Shown here in pieces: positions 46,393-55,637 of a stretch of 64,000 nt of DNA (positions are counted from its first letter, which is position 1; each line of letters starts with the position of its first letter). The position numbers and the translations under genes were made by a program. Origin of the DNA: Ferruginibacter sp. (GTDB lineage Bacteria; Bacteroidota; Bacteroidia; Chitinophagales; Chitinophagaceae); assembly GCA_014379625.1 (NCBI GenBank), contig JACMLJ010000080.1, positions 1 to 64,000 of the forward strand. The letters are read 5' to 3'. Below the pieces are notes generated by a model, which did not search any database, was not told the DNA's origin, and saw only the letters and a list, made by a program, of their open reading frames with translations.

Positions 46393-47775
46393 ATGGCCGC
46401 TACACCAGTTATAGCAATTTTTGATGTTGGTAAAACCAATAAGAAATTATTTCTTTTTGACCGGCACTACCAGATCGTGTATGAAAAATCGGCGAGGTTT
46501 ACCGAAACAAAGGACGAAGATGGTGATGATTGCGAAAATTTAGAAAGCCTTCGCCTGAGTGTATTTGATTCGTTAAGGGAGGTTTTCCGGATGAAGGAAT
46601 TTAGTATCAGGGCCATCAACTTTTCTACCTATGGCGCCAGTTTGGTTTACATTGATGAAATGGGCAACCCGCTCACCCCGCTGTACAATTATTTAAAAGA
46701 ATATCCTGCACAACTCAGCAAACAATTTTATGAAACCTATGGCGGTGAACAGGCTTTTGCGCATTTAACCGCATCGCCTGTTTTGGGGAGTTTAAATTCG
46801 GGGATGCAGTTGTATCGTATCAAATACGAACGATCCGAATTGTTTGAAAAAATAAGATATGCCCTGCATTTGCCGCAGTACCTCAGCTACCTGATCAGCG
46901 GTATCCCCTGCTCAGACATTACCAGTATTGGCTGTCATACCAATCTTTGGGATTTTTATGAAAACAAGTATCATCGGTGGGTGGCGCAGGAAGGCATACT
47001 TGAAAAACTGGCGCCTGTTTTACCCGGCAACGAAGTATTGCCGGCAGCTTTCCCGGGTAGAAATTATTTCGTTGGCATCGGGCTTCACGATAGCTCTGCC
47101 GCTTTAATACCCTACCTCGTTAATTTCCAGGAACCGTTTATTTTAATTTCTACCGGCACCTGGTGTATCAGCTTAAATCCATTTAACCAAACGCCCCTTA
47201 CCAATCAGGAACTGGAAAATGACTGTCTCTGTTATATGACCTACCAGGGCAAGCCCATAAAAGCCTCCCGTTTATTTGCCGGATACGAACATGAGCAACA
47301 GGTAAAAAGAATTGCGGAGCATTTTAACCAAAATACAGTACGATACAGGAACATGAGCTACAATGCAGATATTACCACCCAACTGCAAAAAAAAATGCCC
47401 CCTCAAAACCAGCCGGTCAACCTGAAAGAATCCGCCTTTCCACAGCGGGAGATTTCAAAATTCAAAACAGACACGGAAGCCTATCACCAACTGGTGCTGG
47501 ATATAATGGTGCAGCAATGTTTCTCTACTCAATTGGTACTGCGCGGAACAGTCACCAAAAGAATATTTGTCGATGGCGGATTTAGTAAAAACGCCATATA
47601 TATGAATTTGCTCGCTATGTATTTTCCGGAGATGGAAATATTCGCCGCCTCAATGGCGCAGGCAACTGCGGTTGGAACTGCCTTGTCCATTCATAAGGCA
47701 TGGAATAAAAAAGCCTTACCCAATGACATCATTGAATTGAAATATTACGGCAGGGGCCAGGCAATTAGTATTTGA
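46393..47775 (+). CDS. rhaK: L-rhamnulose kinase (FGGY family)
   Basis: 460 residues. FGGY fold with phosphate-1 IAIFDVGKTNKKLFLFD, INFSTYGASLVYIDEMGNPLTP, GLHDSSAALIPYL and the ATP-side ISTGTWCISLNPF; the C-terminal lobe has RIFVDGGFSKNAIYMNLLAM and AQATAVGTAL. It phosphorylates L-rhamnulose to the 1-phosphate used by RhaD. It starts 185 bases after rhaI, so it may have its own promoter. Rhamnulose rather than fuculose or xylulose is inferred from the operon. Confidence 0.88.
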   Translation: MAATPVIAIFDVGKTNKKLFLFDRHYQIVYEKSARFTETKDEDGDDCENLESLRLSVFDSLREVFRMKEFSIRAINFSTYGASLVYIDEMGNPLTPLYNYLKEYPAQLSKQFYETYGGEQAFAHLTASPVLGSLNSGMQLYRIKYERSELFEKIRYALHLPQYLSYLISGIPCSDITSIGCHTNLWDFYENKYHRWVAQEGILEKLAPVLPGNEVLPAAFPGRNYFVGIGLHDSSAALIPYLVNFQEPFILISTGTWCISLNPFNQTPLTNQELENDCLCYMTYQGKPIKASRLFAGYEHEQQVKRIAEHFNQNTVRYRNMSYNADITTQLQKKMPPQNQPVNLKESAFPQREISKFKTDTEAYHQLVLDIMVQQCFSTQLVLRGTVTKRIFVDGGFSKNAIYMNLLAMYFPEMEIFAASMAQATAVGTALSIHKAWNKKALPNDIIELKYYGRGQAISI

Positions 47776-48546
47776 CAGCCGTTTATTGTATTAAATTCCC
47801 TTTCCCGGGGGTATACGCCATCCTGCAGAACCTTTTCATATGCAACAAAACTAAAATAAGCGCCAGGGCGAAAAAAACGGACAACAAGTGCTCACTTTTT
47901 TGATCCAGTGTCGCACACGGGCATTGAGTCATTTTCAAATTTTCTCATTTTCACATTTGAAATTCAGGCTCTTCCTTTAGTTTTAATGGCTCCGATTAAT
48001 TTAGTTTTTTAAATTTTAAAGCAGCATTTTATACGATTCTAATGTCAAGATGTAGTAATGTAAAACTTGCTACAAGCCCTTCCCAGCCTTTTACGGGTGC
48101 GTTCTTTCAAAGTTTCCGGTAACGATTGCATAAGTTTTTTACCAGTTTCATAAAATTCAGGATAGGGCAGGATAGTTTATTTGTATAGGTACTTTACTTT
48201 TATAACAGATTTGGAGTCAGGCTTAACGATGATTTAACAGAAGTATAGCTGATAGATTTATTTTGTACTAATAATTCTTTAAACCAAAACAAAACCCGCT
48301 TGCCATGCTTGCTAAAATTTTTTGCGTCACAGTATTTGTGATTCCTCCCAACGATGTGCCCTTTGATTCAACTGGATTTGTCAATTCACCAGGTAGTATT
48401 AAGATGTCATTAGTGATGTTCAGGGCCTGTTTGGCTGTAAATTCCTGAACCACATTTCTTATTTTTTGTATGTCTTGATTACACTGCGTTTATATGGATC
48501 ACTCCCGGGATTTTTAAAACCCAACTATTAAATATCTACATCTGCC
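47776..48546. other. 771-bp leader region before the FAS1-SusCD operon
   Basis: Contains dispersed repeat copy B (47881-48004) and otherwise AT-rich DNA. A minus-strand open stretch at 48268-48453 has no start codon other than GTG and no recognised family. No regulator, terminator or convincing -7 box is seen. Confidence 0.5.
47881..48004 (+). repeat. Dispersed intergenic repeat, copy B (124 bp)
   Basis: Same direction as copy A at 26315-26438, ungapped, 112/124 identical by hand count, including 42 identical bases at 47927-47968. Located between rhaK and the first FAS1 gene. Confidence 0.85.
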
Positions 48547-50802
48547 ATGAATAAAATAATACAGCGATTTCTTATTCTTCTAACACTTACTGTTTTACTG
48601 GTGAATTGCCGTAAAAAAGCATATGATGAATATTATGGCCGTCCCGATACACTTGAGCCACCTATTTACCAGCAACTTGCCGCGAAAGGGAATTTTGTAA
48701 ACCTGCTTGCGGCCATCGATAAGGCCGGGTATAAAAGTACATTAGGGGCTGCCGGTTACTGGACATTTTTTGCGCCCCATGACTCTGCGTTCCAGGTATA
48801 TTTTAAGGAAAAAAACATAACGGGTATTGACCAGGTTGACAGTAGTACCTGCCGTGCAATTGTTACGTATTGTTTAGTGTACAACGCATTTAAAAAAGAA
48901 CGGATCGGCGACTACCAGAGTTCAATAGGATGGGTGCCGGCCAGCGCTTTCAGAAGGCGAACCGCTTATTCTGTTGGTGTGTATAGCAGCGTTGATACAA
49001 GCGGGAAGCCCATTAAAGTGATTTCATCCAACCGTAACAATAATGGCGCAATTTATTATGTGGAAGCCGATAACAATAATAAGTGCCTACCTTATTTTGT
49101 TGATAATTTTATGACCAGTAAAGGCCTTAATGCTGCTGATTACAATTATTTCTTTCCCGGCACGAGCTATACTGGTTTTAACGTGGCAGACGCTATTGTT
49201 ACCGAGCGGGATATACCCGCCGAAAATGGCGTGATACATGTAATTAATAAAGTAATTACCGCACTGCCTTCTATTGACGAGTACATAACCACTAAACCTG
49301 AATACAGCCTATTTAAAAGTATTTTTGATAAGTACCTCATTCAGTATATTTTAAATCCCGGGGTAACCACCCGTTACCAGAACATTAAGGGCGGTTCGGA
49401 CCAGGTGTTCACCAAAGTATACAATCAAAACCTGGCTTATTCATTGAATAACGAGAATTTTTTAAAGCAACAGGACAATGATGCCCAAAGCAACAGTTAC
49501 AGCATTTTTGTACCCGATAACACCACCCTTCAAAATTATATCAATACGGTATTGCTGGAAAATTATACCAGTCTCGACCAGATGCCCAGGCAAATTATCT
49601 ACGATTTTATTAACGCCCATCTGTGGCAGAACGTTGTATGGCCCAGCAAGTTCAATACTACATTCAGTTTCGTTAATGAAGAAGCCCGGTTTAATCCTGC
49701 AACCGATATAGCGGATAAAAAGATATTGAGTAACGGTATTTTTTATGGTACCAAAAAAGTGCAGGACGCTAACGTGTTCAGCAGCGTGTATGGCAGGGCT
49801 TACCTCGATCCAAAGTATTCCATGATGATCACCATGCTGAACCTGGAACTGAAATTCCAGGTATCAAATATTTACAATAACTATACGCTCTTTATGATCA
49901 GTGACAGTATGTTTAATGCCATGGGGTACACTAAAGATGTCACTATCAGTACCAATGTAAATGACCAGTGGCGCTTTACTCCACCACCGGGTTCACCGGT
50001 TGCGGCCAGCACCGGGCAAACCACCCGCAACCGGCTGCAGCGCATTATAAATATGCATGTGGTACCAAGGGTGGTGCTAAATAGTCTTGCCGGCGAAGGT
50101 GTTGTGATGTCTTACGGAGGTGAGTATATCGGCTATAAAAATAATACCGTTTTCGCGGCCGGAAATGTGGATACGTCCGGACTGGATATAAGTACTAAAG
50201 TAGCCAATATTACCGGAACTAAAACCGCAAAAAATGGCCGGGTTTATTATATGAACCGCCTGATGCCGTTTAGCGAATACGTGGTGGGTAAGCATATTGA
50301 AAATATAGGAACACCGGTCACCTCTCCATATAACTCTTTCTGGCAGTACCTTAGGAATTCAGCTTTATGGAACAGTGCCACCAAAGAAATTACCGGCGTG
50401 GCAAGTGGTACTTTTTATACATTATTTATACCGGATAAAGCTGCTATTCAGAAAGCCGTGGTTGATGGAGTATTGCCGGGCACTGGTGTTGGCGCCGCCC
50501 GGGTCCCAAATTTTAACCCCTCATTACCCGCTGAAAAAGAACTGGTGAACAAATTCATTTTGTATCACTTCCTCAACAAGAGAACGGTTGGGGCAGATGG
50601 GGTGGAAAGTGGTGCGTTTGAAACGATCTTTAAAAAGGTCAACGGCGACCCAACCACCATATTTGTCAATAACACCCCGGGGTTACTCAGTCTTACGGAT
50701 ATGAACAGCCGTTCTGCTACAGTGATCTCCAGTCCCAGCTATTACCTGAGTAACCGCTGTGTTATTCACCTGGTTAACAATTATTTAAAATATATAGAAT
50801 AA
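48547..50802 (+). CDS. FAS1 (fasciclin) lipoprotein with about four FAS1 domains
   Basis: 751 residues. Lipobox LLVNC (Cys21), then four fasciclin-like units at about 40-240, 245-395, 410-585 and 590-751. FAS1 hallmarks recur: NFVNLLAAIDKAGYKSTL....YWTFFAPHDSAFQVYF, ENGVIHVINKVITALPS, YTLFMISDSMFNAMGY, NGRVYYMNRLMPF and FYTLFIPDKAAIQKAV. FAS1 domains mediate adhesion and bind glycans in several kingdoms. SusC begins 21 bases after its stop. Anchored by lipid, it is probably at the outer-membrane surface. No C-terminal CBM-like domain is seen in this member. Confidence 0.85.
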   Translation: MNKIIQRFLILLTLTVLLVNCRKKAYDEYYGRPDTLEPPIYQQLAAKGNFVNLLAAIDKAGYKSTLGAAGYWTFFAPHDSAFQVYFKEKNITGIDQVDSSTCRAIVTYCLVYNAFKKERIGDYQSSIGWVPASAFRRRTAYSVGVYSSVDTSGKPIKVISSNRNNNGAIYYVEADNNNKCLPYFVDNFMTSKGLNAADYNYFFPGTSYTGFNVADAIVTERDIPAENGVIHVINKVITALPSIDEYITTKPEYSLFKSIFDKYLIQYILNPGVTTRYQNIKGGSDQVFTKVYNQNLAYSLNNENFLKQQDNDAQSNSYSIFVPDNTTLQNYINTVLLENYTSLDQMPRQIIYDFINAHLWQNVVWPSKFNTTFSFVNEEARFNPATDIADKKILSNGIFYGTKKVQDANVFSSVYGRAYLDPKYSMMITMLNLELKFQVSNIYNNYTLFMISDSMFNAMGYTKDVTISTNVNDQWRFTPPPGSPVAASTGQTTRNRLQRIINMHVVPRVVLNSLAGEGVVMSYGGEYIGYKNNTVFAAGNVDTSGLDISTKVANITGTKTAKNGRVYYMNRLMPFSEYVVGKHIENIGTPVTSPYNSFWQYLRNSALWNSATKEITGVASGTFYTLFIPDKAAIQKAVVDGVLPGTGVGAARVPNFNPSLPAEKELVNKFILYHFLNKRTVGADGVESGAFETIFKKVNGDPTTIFVNNTPGLLSLTDMNSRSATVISSPSYYLSNRCVIHLVNNYLKYIE

Positions 50803-50823
50803 TCCAACACCAAACTTACTGAT

Positions 50824-53800
50824 ATGCGGAAATACTTTAAAAAAATATGTTGTGTATTAATTCTCGCGGCGGGATGCCTGCAGGTAATTTCACAAACACC
50901 CGGCACTATTGTTATCCGGGGTAAGATCATTGATAAAAAAACCAAAGAAGCTGTTCAGGGCGCTTCCGTATCTGAAGTAGATGCCGATGGAAGAATTATA
51001 AAGGGGGCACCCACTGATATCGAAGGTAACTTTGTACTAAGGATCAACAATCCCAAAGACAAAATATCCGTGTCTTATGTTGGATATAAAACCATCAGCC
51101 AGAATATTAACGGGCGAACCAGCATCAATTTTCAGTTGGAGCAGGGTGGCGGTTCCATGGATTTGGATGAAGCGGTGGTAGTTGCAGCAAGAAGGGTTGA
51201 CAATGGAATGGGCAATGTGGTTGAAAGAAACCTAACTACGGCGGTAGCAAAAATCAGCGCCAAAGATGTAGAAGAAATGTCTTCGGCCAGTATCGACCAG
51301 GCCATACAGGGCCGGTTGGCGGGGGTGGATATTACCGCTACCAGTGGTGATCCCGGCGCTGCGATGAATATCCGTATCCGTGGGGTTTCCTCTATTAACT
51401 CCACCGGTAACCCGCTGATTGTAGTGGATGGGATGCCCTATGAAACAGAAATACCCGGCGATTTTAATTTTGGCAGCGCCGATGAACAGGGATATGCACA
51501 ACTACTGAATATTTCCCCGGCCGATATCAAAGATATCACCGTATTAAAAGATGCCGCCGCTACCGCTGTATGGGGAAGCCGCGCTGCAAACGGCGTACTG
51601 GTAATTACAACAAAAAGGGGCGCCCGTGGGAAGCCCAGTATTACCTATACTTTTAAGGGGGCTACGTCTAAGTTACCCGGCGCTATTCCGATGCTCAATG
51701 GCGACCAGTATTCCACCCTGATCCCTGAAGCGTTTATGAACCGGATCGGTTCCACCCTAAACAGCACAACGGTCCGTGAGTTTAACTATGATCCCAATGA
51801 CCCTTACTGGTATTATAATTACAGTAATAATGTAAACTGGATTGATGCCATCAGCAGGACGGGCTCACTGCAGGATCATACCATTTCTATGAACGGTGGT
51901 GGCGAAAAAGCCAAGTATTTTTCATCCATCGGTTATTTTGACCAGGTGGGTACTACCATTGGCACATCCCTTAAACGCATCAATACACGTATCAACCTGG
52001 ATTATACCATATCTGAAAAGATCAAAATATTTACCAGTATCGCTTATACACATACCGACCAAAGCCGTAACTATTTAAGCAGCGGTGAAAAAGATGGCGC
52101 CATTCGTGGTAAGGCCTACCTTAAAATGCCTAACATGAGCATATTTGAATATGATGAACTCGGTAACCTTTCTCCTAATTATTTTTCACCTGCTTCTAAT
52201 ATACAGGGGCAGTACAGTTATATTTATAATCCCGTGGCGATGGCCACCCAGGCTAAATTTGATGTGATAGGCGAAAGGGTGGTTCCCCGTTTCCAGATCA
52301 ACTATGCGATTTTGAAGGATGTTTTACGCGCCAGTTTTGATGTTCAGTTTGATATAAATAATACCAAAAACAGCAGCTTTCTGCCGCAGATAGCTACCGG
52401 CCGACCCAATACCGAAACAGTGGTAAACCGGGCATACGATGGCGATATAGATCTGTTTAGCGTTACCACCAGAACCAACCTGGCTTTTACGCCAAAAATG
52501 AAAAACGACCGGCATAATTTCTCCACTTCACTTAATATTTTTACCTCCGACTTCAGAGCCGTAAACCAGGAGATAATGACCTCCAACACCGCCTCGTCTT
52601 TATTGGTTGATCCTTCCGCACCATCCCGTACACAAAACCAGGAACTGGCGGCAGTATCCCGGGTGTCGCAAACCCGTACCGTGGGTGCCGTTGTCATTCT
52701 GGATTATGGCTTTAGTGATAAGTATTTTTTTCAAACTTCACTCAGGGGAGATGGTAATTCACGTTTTGGGCCGGATTACAAGTATGGCCTTTTCCCCGGT
52801 GCATCAATGCGCTGGCGTGTATCAGGGGAGAACTTTCTGAAGAAAGTTAAAAAATTAGACGACCTGAGCTTCAGGGCAAGTTATGCACAGAGCGGAAATG
52901 CACCCCGTTACGACTATACATTTTATAATACCTACTCCACTTATCCCTGGAGTTACCTGGGACAAAGTGGGGTAATCCCTTCCACCATGGAATTGAAAAA
53001 CCTGAAATGGGAAACTGTTCATGGTATGAACGTGGGCATGAATGTTTCCCTTAACAATGGCCGGGTACGCGCCGATATTGATGTTTACCGTAACCGCACC
53101 AAGAACCTGTTTTTTGATGGCTTACAGATATCTTCCGTGAGCGGTTTTAATTCAGTTAATATGAACGTGGGTACCATGGATAACCAGGGCTGGGAATTTG
53201 CTTTATGGACCACCCCCTATAAAAACAAAAACTGGACGGTGGCTTTTAATTTCAATATTTCGCAAAACCAGAATATCATCCGTGAAATTTCTGAATTCTA
53301 TCCCAGCACAAGGGGCGATGTGGGCAGAAACGGGGAGTACATGCGTTTATTACAGGTAGATAATCCTTTTGGCTCTTTTTACGGGTATAAATTTAAAGGG
53401 GTTTACACCGATAAAGAAGCCACCATTGCTAAAAGCGCTTCCGGAAAGCCAATTACAGGTCCCAACGGCCAAATCGTTTATACCAGGTTTAATTACCCAA
53501 CTGTTGATTACACATTCCAGGCGGGCGACGCCATGTATGAGGATATTAACAACGACGGCAACATCAATTATATGGATGTAGTGTATTTAGGCAATAGTAA
53601 TCCAAAATTCACCGGTGGTTTCGGACCGGTGATCACCTTTAAAAAATTCACCCTTTCCACCTTCTTCAGTTACCGTTATGGCTATGAAGTGGTGAATGGC
53701 ACCCAAATGTCTACTTCCAGCATGTCGGGGTTCGATAACCAGAGCACTGCTGTATTACGTCGCTGGCGCAAGCCGGGCGATGTAACGGATATCCCGCGTG

Positions 53801-54099
53801 GTATTATTGCCGGGGGTTATAACTGGCTAGGGAGCGACCGGTACGTGGAAGATGCATCCTTCCTTCGCTTCCGCACCGCAACCGCCCGTTACTCATTCGA
53901 TAAAAAGATATTGGAAAAACTTAAAATGAAAACCCTGAGCGCTTATGTTACAGCGGAAAACCTGGTTACCTGGACCAAGTACACCGGGCAGGACCCTGAA
54001 GTAAGTTCCCGTGGCTCCGATCCTTTCCGCGTGGCTACCGATAACAGTATGACGCCACCATCAAGAACATTTACCCTCGGGCTGGTTGCAGGGTTTTAG
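50824..54099 (+). CDS. SusC/RagA TonB-dependent transporter (no STN domain), FAS1 operon
   Basis: 1091 residues. Signal peptide, carboxypeptidase-like domain (IVIRGKIIDKKTKEAVQGASVSEVDADGRI), an atypical Ton box (DEAVVVAARRVDNGMGNVVERN), plug (LIVVDGMPYE, LKDAAATAVWGSRAANGVLVITTKRG) and barrel ending TFTLGLVAGF. No STN domain, so it does not signal to a FecR. SusD starts 46 bases later. Confidence 0.95.
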   Translation: MRKYFKKICCVLILAAGCLQVISQTPGTIVIRGKIIDKKTKEAVQGASVSEVDADGRIIKGAPTDIEGNFVLRINNPKDKISVSYVGYKTISQNINGRTSINFQLEQGGGSMDLDEAVVVAARRVDNGMGNVVERNLTTAVAKISAKDVEEMSSASIDQAIQGRLAGVDITATSGDPGAAMNIRIRGVSSINSTGNPLIVVDGMPYETEIPGDFNFGSADEQGYAQLLNISPADIKDITVLKDAAATAVWGSRAANGVLVITTKRGARGKPSITYTFKGATSKLPGAIPMLNGDQYSTLIPEAFMNRIGSTLNSTTVREFNYDPNDPYWYYNYSNNVNWIDAISRTGSLQDHTISMNGGGEKAKYFSSIGYFDQVGTTIGTSLKRINTRINLDYTISEKIKIFTSIAYTHTDQSRNYLSSGEKDGAIRGKAYLKMPNMSIFEYDELGNLSPNYFSPASNIQGQYSYIYNPVAMATQAKFDVIGERVVPRFQINYAILKDVLRASFDVQFDINNTKNSSFLPQIATGRPNTETVVNRAYDGDIDLFSVTTRTNLAFTPKMKNDRHNFSTSLNIFTSDFRAVNQEIMTSNTASSLLVDPSAPSRTQNQELAAVSRVSQTRTVGAVVILDYGFSDKYFFQTSLRGDGNSRFGPDYKYGLFPGASMRWRVSGENFLKKVKKLDDLSFRASYAQSGNAPRYDYTFYNTYSTYPWSYLGQSGVIPSTMELKNLKWETVHGMNVGMNVSLNNGRVRADIDVYRNRTKNLFFDGLQISSVSGFNSVNMNVGTMDNQGWEFALWTTPYKNKNWTVAFNFNISQNQNIIREISEFYPSTRGDVGRNGEYMRLLQVDNPFGSFYGYKFKGVYTDKEATIAKSASGKPITGPNGQIVYTRFNYPTVDYTFQAGDAMYEDINNDGNINYMDVVYLGNSNPKFTGGFGPVITFKKFTLSTFFSYRYGYEVVNGTQMSTSSMSGFDNQSTAVLRRWRKPGDVTDIPRGIIAGGYNWLGSDRYVEDASFLRFRTATARYSFDKKILEKLKMKTLSAYVTAENLVTWTKYTGQDPEVSSRGSDPFRVATDNSMTPPSRTFTLGLVAGF

Positions 54100-54145
54100 A
54101 AGATATCAAGAAACACAACAAAAGAAATAACGAACATACTTCATA

Positions 54146-55621
54146 ATGAAAAAGCTTTTTTTTATAATTGTTACCATCGGGTTGCTGGTCGGTTTTCTTT
54201 CCTGCACCAAATGGATTGAACTTAAACCACAAGATGGCATTGTCCGCGAGGAATTCTGGAAAACCAAGGAACAGGTTGAGGCTGCGGTAACCGGTATTTA
54301 CGCATCCATGCTGGGCGGAACACTACCTGACTATTTGTTTGTTTGGGGAGAGGCGAGGGCCGATATGGTAACTCCGGGGTTCAGGGCAACCCAGGATGAA
54401 CTGGATATGGTAAACCTGAATATGCTGGCTACCAATTCATTTACTAACTGGCGCCCTTTTTACCAAACCATTAATTACTGTAATACGGTTATTGAACTGG
54501 CGCCGCCGGTGCTTCAAAATGATAATACTTTTTCACAAGCCCAGCTTGACAGGGCAACAGGTGAAGCATTAACTATCAGAGCGCTTCTCTATTTTTACTT
54601 AGTACGTAGTTTTGGCGATGTTCCTTTAAAGTTAAACGCCACCGTTAGCGACCAGGATATTATACCCCTTCCCAAATCAGGACGGGATTCTATATTAAAC
54701 CAAATTGTTGCCGATTTAAAAAAGGCTGAACCCAGTTTACCCCTCAGTTATGGTAACGTAAATTTCGACAAAGGCCGCGTAACACGGTATACCGTGAACG
54801 CACTACTGGCCGATGTTTACCTCTGGATGGAAAAATACAACGAAACTGTTACCGAATGTAATAAAATTATCAATTCAGGAAATTTTGGCCTTATCAGCGG
54901 ACCTAATTTCTTCAATGAAGTGTTTTATGAAGGCAATTCAAACGAAAGCATTTTTGAATTGCAGTTTGACGTGCAAAAGCTAAACCCTTATTATTTTATG
55001 CATACCCCGGGAAACCGGCGTTGGGGTGCAGCCAACTACCTGACGGAAGATGTATATGGAATCGATGCCGTGAATACTATTCCTATCGTAGACTGGAGGG
55101 GCGATAAAACCTCTTATCGTGGTACCGATTTCACTATCTGGAAATATGTAGGGGCAGACAACAATGGCACAACTTTAAGGTCTTTGGAACAATCCTTTGC
55201 TCATTGGATATTTTATCGCTATGCGGATGTGCTGTTGATGAAGGCCGAAGCGATAAACCAGTTAGACCAACCGCTCGAAGCCTCCCGTATTGTAAAAACG
55301 ATCCGCCAGCGTGCATCGGCCCTTGACTTTACTGCAATGGATAGTACCAGTAAACCAGGGATGACAACTTTTATTTTGGAAGAAAGGCAAAGGGAGTTTG
55401 CGTTTGAAGGTAAACGATGGTACGATGTATTGCGTAATGCAAAACGTAATAATTATGCCGGACTGCAAATCCTGTTGAATGTAGCTTCGGTTAGTATTCC
55501 ATCAGACCGGCAGCAGGCTGCATTTAATAAGTTAAGGGATAAAAACAGCCATTATTTTCCGATTTATTTCTACGAGATCCAAACCAATAAATTGTTGGAG
55601 CAAAACCCATTTTATAAATAG
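54146..55621 (+). CDS. SusD/RagB lipoprotein, FAS1 operon
   Basis: 491 residues. Lipobox GFLSC (Cys20), then SusD motifs: ASMLGGTLPDYLFVWGEARADM, GEALTIRALLYFYLVRSFGDVPL, RVTRYTVNALLADVYLWMEKYNETVTEC, FYRYADVLLMKAEAINQLDQ, and FILEERQREFAFEGKRWYDVLRNAKRN. Forms the lid of the SusC upstream. A FAS1 gene starts 16 bases later. Confidence 0.95.
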   Translation: MKKLFFIIVTIGLLVGFLSCTKWIELKPQDGIVREEFWKTKEQVEAAVTGIYASMLGGTLPDYLFVWGEARADMVTPGFRATQDELDMVNLNMLATNSFTNWRPFYQTINYCNTVIELAPPVLQNDNTFSQAQLDRATGEALTIRALLYFYLVRSFGDVPLKLNATVSDQDIIPLPKSGRDSILNQIVADLKKAEPSLPLSYGNVNFDKGRVTRYTVNALLADVYLWMEKYNETVTECNKIINSGNFGLISGPNFFNEVFYEGNSNESIFELQFDVQKLNPYYFMHTPGNRRWGAANYLTEDVYGIDAVNTIPIVDWRGDKTSYRGTDFTIWKYVGADNNGTTLRSLEQSFAHWIFYRYADVLLMKAEAINQLDQPLEASRIVKTIRQRASALDFTAMDSTSKPGMTTFILEERQREFAFEGKRWYDVLRNAKRNNYAGLQILLNVASVSIPSDRQQAAFNKLRDKNSHYFPIYFYEIQTNKLLEQNPFYK

Positions 55622-55637
55622 TTAATAACGATTATTC

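Noticed and set aside
48268..48453. 61-residue minus-strand open stretch before the FAS1 operon
   Set aside because: No ATG (only GTG), no recognised family, and surrounded by non-coding repeat-rich DNA.
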